A DNA stretch of 64,000 nucleotides from JAWLDA01 sp041686855. Its GTDB lineage: Bacteria; Bacillota; Limnochordia; DTU080; RSA5. The stretch is from assembly GCA_041686855.1 (NCBI GenBank), contig JAWLDA010000001.1:186001-250000 (forward strand), written 5' to 3'. This document shows positions 34,642-42,434 of the stretch, one piece after another. The translations under genes were made by a program, and so were the position numbers. The first letter of the stretch is position 1. Each line of letters begins with the position of its first letter. The notes under the pieces were generated by a model, which worked only from the letters and a program-made list of their open reading frames with translations, did no database searches and was not told the DNA's origin.

Positions 34642-34665
34642 CATCATTCGGGGTATCGAATGATG
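34642..34665 (+). promoter_or_regulatory. Inverted repeat in divergent promoter region
   Basis: CATCATTCG (34642-34650) and CGAATGATG (34657-34665) are perfectly inverted around GGGTAT. The repeat lies between the nitrilase gene and the amidohydrolase-kinase-enolase operon. It is a candidate operator. Confidence 0.4.
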
Positions 34666-34755
34666 ATGCCTATCGATCCAGTGGATCTCGCAGGAGGAGA
34701 GCCTTAAATAGGCAATCAATCGTTATTAAAGAGAATGGAAGGAATGAGGTGTCAC

Positions 34756-35775
34756 GTGTCAACGTTGGATCCAATCGAGATGAAAGAGCCGCATTCCCCG
34801 GACGTGTACGAACGTGAATGCCTTGACGACGGCTTCTCCAAAGGGCTTGGGTTCTTTTTTCAGCCCAGCGAAGAGTATTGGTTTGACGCTCACACTCACC
34901 TACGGGGCGTGGCGAGCGCCGATCAGCTTACGGGTTTTATTGATGAGTGGTTCGCCAGATTGGACGCCTTCCGATTGGGTCGATTCCTCGCCATCGTCGA
35001 CGAGCCCGCAATGTTCCCTATTTGTGGCGAAGTAAGCGCGAAGGATCCACGTCTCACTTGGATTCCATGGCTCAAGCCGGACAACCCTGATGTAGAGCTG
35101 TTGCGCCGCACCTTCGATCAGGGAGCGGCAGGCCTCAAGCTGCACAACAACGTGATCATGCGGGGGGAACATCCCCACGATGTGTGGCTGAGTGACGCGT
35201 GGGGCGAAGTGTTTAGTCTCATGGAAGAGGTTGGAAAACCCGTCCTTTGGCACGTCACTCAGCGGATGAGCGCCTCCCCCTACCACGGTGGCGGTGTGAA
35301 CTCGTACTGGGAAGAGGGCTGGAAAAAGGGAGTCACCTTTACAAACGAAGACCTTTTGCAGGTGATGCTCGAGGTGATGCGTCGCCATCCTCGCCTGATC
35401 GTCCAAGGGGCCCATCAGCTCCACGTTGGCTTTGACCGACTCGAGGAGCTCTTCGACGCGCACGTGAACCTTTACATCGACATAAGTTGCGCGTGGTTTG
35501 TACGCTGGGCCGATACCATGTACGACCGTGACCGCGATGCGCTGCGGGCGTTCGCGATCAAGTACGCCGATCGCATCCTGTTCGGCTCCGATGCTCCGCT
35601 GGTGCCAGGGACGATCGACGAGTACCTGGTCCAAGGCTTCCTGTGTCACGCTCGTTGCGTCAACCAACTGCGCTTGCCCGACGAGGAGCTGCAAAAGCTC
35701 GCTCACCGGAACGGAGAGCGTCTCTACGGACTGCAGCCACTCTCGGCGGCCCGCCGGGGTAATTACCGCCCGTAA
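34756..35775 (+). CDS. Amidohydrolase family protein (amidohydrolase-2 barrel)
   Basis: A 339-residue barrel hydrolase with intact ligands: HxH in WFDAHTHLRG, Lys strand GLKLHNNV, His in PVLWHVTQR, His in VQGAHQLH and Asp in LFGSDAPLV. Start choice is uncertain. GTG 34756 has GGAAGGA about 11 bases and GAGGT five bases upstream, while in-frame ATGs at 34735 and 34744 lack good sites. It heads an operon with a KduD-like SDR, an M55 peptidase, an APH-type kinase and an enolase paralogue. It probably acts on a lactone or carboxylated ring substrate. Confidence 0.82.
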   Translation: MSTLDPIEMKEPHSPDVYERECLDDGFSKGLGFFFQPSEEYWFDAHTHLRGVASADQLTGFIDEWFARLDAFRLGRFLAIVDEPAMFPICGEVSAKDPRLTWIPWLKPDNPDVELLRRTFDQGAAGLKLHNNVIMRGEHPHDVWLSDAWGEVFSLMEEVGKPVLWHVTQRMSASPYHGGGVNSYWEEGWKKGVTFTNEDLLQVMLEVMRRHPRLIVQGAHQLHVGFDRLEELFDAHVNLYIDISCAWFVRWADTMYDRDRDALRAFAIKYADRILFGSDAPLVPGTIDEYLVQGFLCHARCVNQLRLPDEELQKLAHRNGERLYGLQPLSAARRGNYRP

Positions 35776-35788
35776 GGAGGAGTAGGAT

Positions 35789-36559
35789 GTGAGCGTTCTC
35801 GATCGGTTTCGCTTGGGCGGGCGTGTCGCGTTGGTGACCGGCGTGAAACGGGGCATAGGGCGTGCGTTGACGGTGGCGCTGGCTGAGGCAGGCGCGGACA
35901 TCATCGGCGTGAGTGCTTCGTTGGAGTCCACGGGTAGCTCGGTTGAAGCGGAGGTGACTGCTCGTGGGCGACGCTTTTGGGCGTACGCTGCGGATCTGGG
36001 CGATCGCGCTGCCTTGTATCAATTTGTCGGGCGTGTTCGCGCGGAGTGCCCACCCGTCGACATCCTTGTGAATAACGCCGGGACCATCGTTCGAACGCCC
36101 GCAGTTGATCATAACGATGAGAGTTGGGACCGAGTGATCGCGGTGAACCAAACCGCACAATTCATCCTTGCTCGGGAGTTTGGGCGGGAGATGGTGGAGC
36201 GTGGTCGAGGCAAGATTCTGTTCATCGCTTCAGTCCTCGCCTATCAGGGTGGCATTCTCGTTCCCGGGTACGCCGCCAGCAAAGGAGCGGTGGCCCAACT
36301 TACCAAAGCGTTGGCGAACGAATGGGCGCCGCACGGTGTGAACGTGAACGCGATCGCTCCAGGTTACATAGCGACCGAGAATACCGGTCCGTTGCGCGGC
36401 GATCCCGAGCGCAATGCGCAACTGTTGGCACGTATGCCGGCCGGGCGCTGGGGTGAGGTTGAGGACCTGCAAGGCGCCGCAGTGTATCTCTGTTCTGCGG
36501 CCGCCGATTATGTACACGGCACGATACTCAATGTAGATGGAGGCTGGCTGGCACGATGA
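35789..36559 (+). CDS. kduD: SDR oxidoreductase, 2-deoxy-D-gluconate 3-dehydrogenase (KduD) type
   Basis: A 256-residue SDR closely resembling KduD proteins. The N-terminus (LDRFRLGGRVALVTGVKRG), the SVLAYQGGILVPGYAASKGA active-site stretch with catalytic Tyr/Lys, NAIAPGYIATENT and the ending HGTILNVDGGWLAR all fit. KduD interconverts 2,5-diketo-3-deoxygluconate and 2-keto-3-deoxygluconate in breakdown of pectin-, alginate- or glycosaminoglycan-derived uronates. The GTG follows AAGGAGG. The stop overlaps the next ATG by four bases. Whether the natural substrate is the KduD one is not proven. Confidence 0.8.
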   Translation: MSVLDRFRLGGRVALVTGVKRGIGRALTVALAEAGADIIGVSASLESTGSSVEAEVTARGRRFWAYAADLGDRAALYQFVGRVRAECPPVDILVNNAGTIVRTPAVDHNDESWDRVIAVNQTAQFILAREFGREMVERGRGKILFIASVLAYQGGILVPGYAASKGAVAQLTKALANEWAPHGVNVNAIAPGYIATENTGPLRGDPERNAQLLARMPAGRWGEVEDLQGAAVYLCSAAADYVHGTILNVDGGWLAR

Positions 36560-37359
36560 AAATTTACATCATGACGGATCAAGAAGGGGTGGCCGGAGTT
36601 ACAAACGCCCCTGACTTTGCTGCTCCAGGCGCCCGTTACTACGAGGTGGCCCGTGAGCTTACGACGCTCGAAGTGAATGCGGCAATTGAAGGGGCGTTGG
36701 ACGCCGGCGCGACGGAGTTTCTTGTCGTAGACGGACACGGACACGGATCGATTGAGCCGCGCCTCCTCCACAAAGAGGCCAAACTCCTGACCGGGCGGCC
36801 GGTCTCATACCCTTTCGCCTGCGACCCCTCGTTTGACGCTGGGTTCATGATCGGTCAGCACGCTAAGTCCAACACTGATGGGGGCCATCTAAGCCACACC
36901 GGAAGCTTCAGTGTGGAGGATCTCAGTATCAATGGCTTGTCAGTCGGTGAGACCGGTTGCAATTCACTCTTTATGGGCTACTTCGACGTGCCGCTCATTC
37001 TCTTTACGGGTGACCAGGCTGGATGCGATGAAGCGGCGGAGCTGGTTCCCAATGTCGTGACCGTCGCTGTAAAAGAGGGAATCAAACGGGGCTCGGCCAC
37101 AGGGCTCACTGGAGAGCAGAACCGGGCGTTTAACGGGGCCGCGGTACACCTCTCGCCAGAGACGGCCCGCGAGCGGATTCGCGAGGGGGCAGCGAAGGCG
37201 ATTGATCAGCGACGCAATGTGAAGCCGTTCAAGCTGGAGGCCCCCTATACGCTCGAGAGTGTGCTTCGCCCCGAGACGCAAGGCGGCGCGATGAAGAGAG
37301 CCGTCAACCGTGCGGACGACATCCTCGAGCTGTTGCTCATGCCGCGGCGTCACGAGTGA
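36556..37359 (+). CDS. M55 family D-aminopeptidase (DppA-like)
   Basis: A 267-residue zinc peptidase of the DppA family, which releases D-amino acids from D-Ala peptides as a ring-shaped cytoplasmic oligomer. Expected metal ligands are visible: Asp/Glu in IMTDQEGVAG, His in VVDGHGHGS, His in MIGQHAKSN and Glu in LSVGETGCN. The start overlaps the KduD-like gene (ATGA), so the two are coupled. The setting suggests a role with amide-containing sugar acids or peptidoglycan fragments rather than nutrition from dipeptides alone (inference). Confidence 0.9.
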   Translation: MKIYIMTDQEGVAGVTNAPDFAAPGARYYEVARELTTLEVNAAIEGALDAGATEFLVVDGHGHGSIEPRLLHKEAKLLTGRPVSYPFACDPSFDAGFMIGQHAKSNTDGGHLSHTGSFSVEDLSINGLSVGETGCNSLFMGYFDVPLILFTGDQAGCDEAAELVPNVVTVAVKEGIKRGSATGLTGEQNRAFNGAAVHLSPETARERIREGAAKAIDQRRNVKPFKLEAPYTLESVLRPETQGGAMKRAVNRADDILELLLMPRRHE

Positions 37360-37405
37360 GTTCACTATGGGTCCAAACCATGCAAGTGATTGGGGGCGGT
37401 GAGCG

Positions 37406-38428
37406 ATGATCCAGTTGACCGAGGAGAATGCCGCCCGGTACCTGCGCTCAGGCGGCTACATCGAAGATGAAAACGTTCGCGTCACGCCGCTCTCGGGCGG
37501 CGTCTCCAACATCGTCTTGCGCGTCACCACCGACCGGGACGACTTCGTGATCAAGCAGGCGTTGCCCAAACTGAACGTCGCGCAGGAGTGGCGTGCCAAA
37601 CTGGAGCGCCTCCACACGGAGGTGGCATGTCTGCACCTACTCACCGAAATTTTGCCCCTGGGCTCTGTTCCGAGTCTGCGCTTTTTTGACGCGTCCAACT
37701 ACATTTACGGGATGGCGGCGGTGTCCGACACCTTTGCAATGTGGAAGGAGCGGCTGATGCTGGGAGAGGTCGACTTTGACGTTGTGCGGCGCGCCGCCGG
37801 ACTACTCGCCTCGATCCACGCATCGACCTGGGGGCGCGAAGAAGTGCGGGAACGATTCGACGACATGGAAGCGTTTTTCCAGTTGCGTGTGGATCCGTAC
37901 TACGGGGCGATCTGCGCCAAACATCCCGCCTTGGCGGCGGAGATCAAGGCAGTGATGGAGGCGGTGCCCCACGAGACGCACGCGCTGGTCCACGGGGATT
38001 ACAGTCCCAAGAATCTCCTCGTTCGTGGATCGGAGATCGTCCTGCTCGACTTTGAAGTGGCCCATTACGGCGATCCAGCCTTCGACGCAGCCTTTATGGT
38101 GAATCACCTTCTCCTGAAGTCGGTGCACCTATCCCGCCGGCGGGAGCAACTCCTCGACGCGGCCCAACGCTTTTGGGAGCACTACGTCGTCTCATTGGGG
38201 TGGGAGACTTCAAAGCGGGAGATGGAGCTGCGAGACCGCACGCTGCAGGAGTTGGAGCGTCGGACGTTGGCCCACCTCGGTTGTCTCCAATTAGCTCGGG
38301 TGGACGGCAAGTCACCGGCAGAGTACCTCACGTCGGAGGCAGAGCGCAACCGCGTGCGTTCGCTAGCTCGGCTCCTTTTGACCGAAAGGGTTGGCTCAGT
38401 GCCGGCGGGCATCGCCCGCTACGGGTAA
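37406..38428 (+). CDS. Aminoglycoside phosphotransferase-family small-molecule kinase
   Basis: A 340-residue protein-kinase-like phosphotransferase. Visible parts are the nucleotide loop (LSGGVSNIVLRV), the Lys in DFVIKQALP, the catalytic loop LVHGDYSPKNLLV with Asp/Asn and the metal-binding LLDFEVAHYGD. Relatives phosphorylate choline, homoserine, methylthioribose or sugars. A TCGCCCGC-type tail follows, and the enolase paralogue starts 51 bases after the stop. Pairing with an enolase-like enzyme suggests that it makes a phosphorylated hydroxy-acid for dehydration (inference). Confidence 0.85.
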   Translation: MIQLTEENAARYLRSGGYIEDENVRVTPLSGGVSNIVLRVTTDRDDFVIKQALPKLNVAQEWRAKLERLHTEVACLHLLTEILPLGSVPSLRFFDASNYIYGMAAVSDTFAMWKERLMLGEVDFDVVRRAAGLLASIHASTWGREEVRERFDDMEAFFQLRVDPYYGAICAKHPALAAEIKAVMEAVPHETHALVHGDYSPKNLLVRGSEIVLLDFEVAHYGDPAFDAAFMVNHLLLKSVHLSRRREQLLDAAQRFWEHYVVSLGWETSKREMELRDRTLQELERRTLAHLGCLQLARVDGKSPAEYLTSEAERNRVRSLARLLLTERVGSVPAGIARYG

Positions 38429-38479
38429 TAAGGACGGCAGTTGTCATGGATTGGAACATTTCATTGGGGGTGTGTACGA

Positions 38480-39766
38480 TTGGCTAAAATCACATCGGTG
38501 CGGGCTCGCGAGGTGCTCGACTCGCGCGGGCGCCCAACAGTCGAAGTTGATGTCGTTGTGGATGAGAGAATCACGGGGCGGGCAATCGTCCCTTCAGGCG
38601 CCTCGACGGGCGTCCACGAGGCGTTGGAGCTGCGTGACGGCGAGTCCGTCCGCTACCGCGGCCGCGGCGTCATCAAAGCCGTCGGGCATGTGAATAACGA
38701 GCTGGCAGAGGCGGTGGTTGGGCAAGATCCCCGCGATCAAGCTGAGATCGATCGTACCATGATCGCGGCCGACGGTACACCCACCAAGTCCCGGTTGGGC
38801 GCCAACGCCATTTTGGGCGTCTCTCTAGCGGTTGCCCGAGCGGCCGCATTGATCGAGGGCCTTCCCCTTTACCGATACCTCGGATCGGATCGAAGTATGA
38901 GCATGCCTGTTCCCATGGTGAACATGATCAGTGGCGGAAAGCACTCGGAGAACAACCTCGAGATGCAGGATTTCCTCGCCATCCTTACGGGGCCGTCGAC
39001 GTATCGAGAGGCGTTGAGCCAGACGGTGGGACTCTACGAGTCTTTGCGCGACACACTGATCGAGGCAGGTGTCTTTACACCGGGCGTCGCTGACGAAGGC
39101 GGTTTCGGCCCTCACTTGGACCGACATGAACAGGCACTCGACCTATTGATGCGTGCCTTTGAGCGCGAAGGCCTCAGGCCGGGTGAGGATGCGTTCATTG
39201 CGTTGGACGTGGCCGCGACGGAGTTTTACGAGGGTGGACAGTACGTGTTGGCCACCGAGGAGCGCTCGTTTTTCGCCGAAGGAATGGTCCAGCGCCTGCG
39301 AGAGTGGTGCGAACAGTACCCGATCATCTCGATCGAAGACGGTCTCTCAGAGGATGATTTCGATGGGTGGGAAGCCTTGACGGCAGCGCTGGGTTCCCAC
39401 GTACAACTGATTGGAGACGATTTGTTTACAACGAATCCGAAACGCCTGGCCATGGGGATCGAGCGAGGGATTGCCAACTCTGTCCTAGTTAAGGTGAACC
39501 AGGTCGGCACCCTCACCGAGACCCTGGCAGTCGTTGAGGCTGCCCAGCAGGTGGGGTACACGACGGTGATCTCGGCCCGTTCCGGTGAGACGGAAGATCC
39601 GTTTATTGCCGACCTCGCCGTCGGGACGGGAGCGGGTCAGATCAAGATCGGTTCAATCACACGTTCAGAGCGAACAGCCAAGTACAATCAACTCTTGCGT
39701 ATCGAAGAAGAGATGGGGGACGAGGCCCCCTTTGATCCACGCACTCTCTTGGCGCGTTTCCTCTAG
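38480..39766 (+). CDS. eno: Enolase (phosphopyruvate hydratase) paralogue with altered active site
   Basis: A 428-residue enolase-family protein, with TTG start after GGGGGTG. Metal ligands Asp in IALDVAATEFY, Glu in IEDGLSEDD and Asp in LIGDDLFTTN are present. So are Lys in VLVKVNQVGTLTET, Lys in GAGQIKIG and the SGASTG loop. Three positions differ from canonical enolases: SGASTGVHEA has Val for Glu (residue 45), EMQDFL has Asp where 'QEF' is expected (residue 164), and ISARSGETED has Ala for the near-invariant His (residue 366). It probably performs an enolase-like dehydration on another phospho-acid; a second true enolase is possible. Confidence 0.85.
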   Translation: MAKITSVRAREVLDSRGRPTVEVDVVVDERITGRAIVPSGASTGVHEALELRDGESVRYRGRGVIKAVGHVNNELAEAVVGQDPRDQAEIDRTMIAADGTPTKSRLGANAILGVSLAVARAAALIEGLPLYRYLGSDRSMSMPVPMVNMISGGKHSENNLEMQDFLAILTGPSTYREALSQTVGLYESLRDTLIEAGVFTPGVADEGGFGPHLDRHEQALDLLMRAFEREGLRPGEDAFIALDVAATEFYEGGQYVLATEERSFFAEGMVQRLREWCEQYPIISIEDGLSEDDFDGWEALTAALGSHVQLIGDDLFTTNPKRLAMGIERGIANSVLVKVNQVGTLTETLAVVEAAQQVGYTTVISARSGETEDPFIADLAVGTGAGQIKIGSITRSERTAKYNQLLRIEEEMGDEAPFDPRTLLARFL

Positions 39767-40629
39767 GAGGACCGAGTCTCTCCGGGCGATCGGTCATCGA
39801 GGCGTTGCGTGTTGCACTGCGACGGAGGTACGCCGACACACTTGCGGAAGACCCGACTAAAGTAAGCGGCGTCGCGGTAGCCCACCATGTGAGCCACGTC
39901 GTGAATGCTGAGGTCGTCCTGAGAGAGCAGATCGAGGGCGTGGTTGATGCGCACACGCTGAAGATACGCAAGTGGAGTTTGGCCGGTCACTTGTTTGAAT
40001 GAAGCGATGAAGTGTTTCGTGGACCAATTGGCCCGCTTGGCCAAGTCGGAGACGCTCAACGTCGGGTCGTCAAAGTGATTGAGGAGGAACTCTTCGATGT
40101 CGTGCACCTTGTGTAAGAGATGGGGCGGTACACTCCGCTTTTCCATGGCCTGGGCCACTACGGCGATCACCTGTAAGAGCGTCCCTTGCACCTCAATCGA
40201 TGCACTCGTACTCCGTTGACCTCGCAGCCGGTGTATGCGACGGAAGAGGCCCTCGACGTACCCTTGATTGGGTGGGTGTACCACCATCGGCGCGCCGAAG
40301 AGGGACTGGTAGAGTGGCTTCGGTACCCAGTGACCGGGATTCTCTCCAAACTGTACTGAAATGAAGCGGGACTCCGCCGCTCGAAATACGGCTTTTCTCC
40401 AAGTGCCGGCTGGCATCCACAGGAGTTCGCCACCGCGGAAGTCGGCGGCGGACTCCTCGTCTTTGCCAAAGGTATATTCAGCCTCGCCGGAGCAAAGGAA
40501 TGCGGCGGTGTGTCGCGAAATGCATCTCTGGGCGAATCCGTCCCCGGCGGCCATCGATCGGTAGACCACACGCTCAGGGATGAAAGAGGCAATCGACGGG
40601 TACGGGTCGCGGTCACTTATGGTTGACAA
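39763..40629 (-). CDS. AraC family transcriptional regulator
   Basis: A 288-residue regulator with an N-terminal cupin-like sensor (FRGGELLWMPAGTWRKAVF) and C-terminal double helix-turn-helix (LSVSDLAKRANWSTKHFIAS; HDVAHMVGYRDAAYFSRVFR). The TTG start follows GGAAGG. Its end overlaps the enolase-paralogue end by four bases in convergent orientation. It is divergent from the Rieske/amidohydrolase operon and is the likely regulator of that operon or of the kinase-enolase operon. Confidence 0.92.
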   Translation of the reverse strand: MSTISDRDPYPSIASFIPERVVYRSMAAGDGFAQRCISRHTAAFLCSGEAEYTFGKDEESAADFRGGELLWMPAGTWRKAVFRAAESRFISVQFGENPGHWVPKPLYQSLFGAPMVVHPPNQGYVEGLFRRIHRLRGQRSTSASIEVQGTLLQVIAVVAQAMEKRSVPPHLLHKVHDIEEFLLNHFDDPTLSVSDLAKRANWSTKHFIASFKQVTGQTPLAYLQRVRINHALDLLSQDDLSIHDVAHMVGYRDAAYFSRVFRKCVGVPPSQCNTQRLDDRSPGETRSS

Positions 40630-40785
40630 TGCTACCTTCCCCCTTTAGGGCGTGACAATTTCAATGAATTGATCTGAATTTCGTCCCAGTCTCCACCTTT
40701 TCCTCCATGGTCAAAGCTTCGAACTTTTATATACTGGTAAGCACGGGAGATCAAGAAGAATCCTTTGGTGACGGAGTGTTCTTTG

Positions 40786-41259
40786 ATGCCGGAAAATAAC
40801 CGCGGGAGGCGCCACATTGTCGGTCGTGTGGACGATATCCCTCCTGGAGAGTGCAAGATTGTCGACGTCGAGGGTCGCTCGATCGGAGTCTTTAATGTGG
40901 ACGGATCGTTTTACGCCCTCCTTAACCGTTGTCCCCACCAAGCGGCTCCACTGTGCATGGGGAATGTGATTCGTTCGACGCTCCCCTCGAGTCCCGGAGA
41001 GTATAAGTTTCGTGAGAAAGCGGACATCGTGCGTTGCCCGTGGCACGGATGGGAGTTTCACATACCGAGCGGTGAATCAGTCTTTGATCCGTTTCGATGT
41101 AAGGTGCGTACGTATGAGGTGACGGTCGAGTCAGGAGGCGACGCCTTTGTCTCTGCAGACGACAAAGACGAAGATTGGCCGCGGGCCGAGACGTACCCTG
41201 TGACGGTGGAGTCAGACCGAGTCGTCCTTCATCTACCTGGAAGGAGAGAGAGTGCGTGA
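40786..41259 (+). CDS. Rieske [2Fe-2S] ferredoxin-like protein
   Basis: A 157-residue Rieske-domain protein. Cluster ligands are in LNRCPHQAAPL (Cys-x-His) and VRCPWHGWEFH (Cys-x-x-His). No catalytic oxygenase domain follows, so it is a small electron carrier or cofactor-type subunit. The ATG at 40786 is chosen because ACGGAG lies nine bases upstream. The stop overlaps the GTG of the next gene, an amidohydrolase-2 barrel, which suggests that they act together. Rieske ferredoxins feed electrons to oxygenases, but no oxygenase subunit is visible next to it. Confidence 0.9.
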   Translation: MPENNRGRRHIVGRVDDIPPGECKIVDVEGRSIGVFNVDGSFYALLNRCPHQAAPLCMGNVIRSTLPSSPGEYKFREKADIVRCPWHGWEFHIPSGESVFDPFRCKVRTYEVTVESGGDAFVSADDKDEDWPRAETYPVTVESDRVVLHLPGRRESA

Positions 41260-42332
41260 AGAGATTCCCCATCATCGATACGGATGTGCATCAAGGGTTT
41301 CCGGATAGCAAAGCGTTTCAAAAGTACATGCCAGAGTACTGGAGGGGGAAGGGACTACCCGGCGGGATGTCCTGGCCCGGCGGCGTCGGTCGCAGCGGCA
41401 GCCGGATGGATGCCAAACCGCCGAGCGGGGGATCGGCCGGTTCGGATCCCGATTTCCTCAAGAAACAGCTGATCGACGAGTACGGAATCGATTACCTCAT
41501 TTTGAATGGATCAGGAAACCTGGGCGCCAACGTGCACTCCAACGCCGACTTCGCGGTCGCTTATGCCCGCGCCTACAACGATTACTTGATTGACGCTTGG
41601 CTTGACGACCCCCGTCTGTACGGTTCTATGATGATCGCACCGCAGGACGTGGAGCGGTCGGTAGAGGAGATCAAGCGGATCGGTTCTCATCCAAAGATCG
41701 TCCAAGTGCTGATGAGCAGCGCTTCACCGATGCTTTACGGTAAGCGTTACTTTTGGCCCATCTACGAAGCCGCCGCCGAACTGGGGCTGCCGATCGCGAT
41801 CCACCCAGGCAAAGAGGGGAATGGGATCACCCTTCCCACGGCTTCGGGATATCCGTCGTACTACATCGAATGGCACACCATGCTGGCGACGGGGTACATA
41901 AACCACCTCGTGAGCCTCGTGTGTGAAGGTGTCTTTGAGAAGTTCCCTGACATGAAATTTGTGCTCATCGAGGGTGGAATCTCGTGGGCCGGTCCCATCG
42001 CGTGGCGTCTTGACAAGAACTACAAGGCGTTGCGCTCCGAGGTGCCGTGGCTCACAATGCTTCCCAGCGAGTACATCAAGCGGAACGTACGCTTCACCAC
42101 GCAGCCGATCGAAGAGCCCGACGATGAGAAACTGCTCGCCCGCCTCTTTGATGAGGTAAACGGTGCGGAGACGGTCATGTTTTCCACAGATTATCCACAC
42201 TGGGACTTTGACGATCCGTTCCAAGTGATGCGTGGATTCTCAGACGATATGAAGCGGAGAATTTTCTACGATAACGCAGCCGAGTTGTACGGATTGCCGA
42301 AGGCCGCGGTAAGGGCAGAGACTGCAGGATAA
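41256..42332 (+). CDS. Amidohydrolase-2 family protein (ACMSD/decarboxylase-like)
   Basis: A 358-residue barrel with the aromatic-decarboxylase-like pattern: FPIIDTDVHQGFP (DxH in place of HxH), LPIAIHPGKEG with a His, VLIEGGISWAG and the terminal Asp in MFSTDYPHWDFDDP. Relatives decarboxylate or hydrolyse aromatic or cyclic acids. The GTG start overlaps the Rieske stop and follows AAGGAGAG. Strict coupling to a Rieske protein is unusual for a redox-neutral hydrolase. A strong hairpin ends the operon. Confidence 0.85.
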   Translation: MKRFPIIDTDVHQGFPDSKAFQKYMPEYWRGKGLPGGMSWPGGVGRSGSRMDAKPPSGGSAGSDPDFLKKQLIDEYGIDYLILNGSGNLGANVHSNADFAVAYARAYNDYLIDAWLDDPRLYGSMMIAPQDVERSVEEIKRIGSHPKIVQVLMSSASPMLYGKRYFWPIYEAAAELGLPIAIHPGKEGNGITLPTASGYPSYYIEWHTMLATGYINHLVSLVCEGVFEKFPDMKFVLIEGGISWAGPIAWRLDKNYKALRSEVPWLTMLPSEYIKRNVRFTTQPIEEPDDEKLLARLFDEVNGAETVMFSTDYPHWDFDDPFQVMRGFSDDMKRRIFYDNAAELYGLPKAAVRAETAG

Positions 42333-42342
42333 GAAATAGTTA

Positions 42343-42379
42343 GAGGGTCCTTCGCCGTACGTGCACGGGAAGGACCCTC
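42343..42379 (+). terminator. Strong terminator hairpin between convergent genes
   Basis: GAGGGTCCTTC (42343-42353) pairs perfectly with GAAGGACCCTC (42369-42379). It is followed by CGTGGTCTT and lies between a plus-strand operon end and a minus-strand gene end. Confidence 0.7.
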
Positions 42380-42434
42380 GTGGTCTTAGCCTTTGTTGCG
42401 CCAGTATCCCTAACTAGGGCTAACTAGAGGTCAA

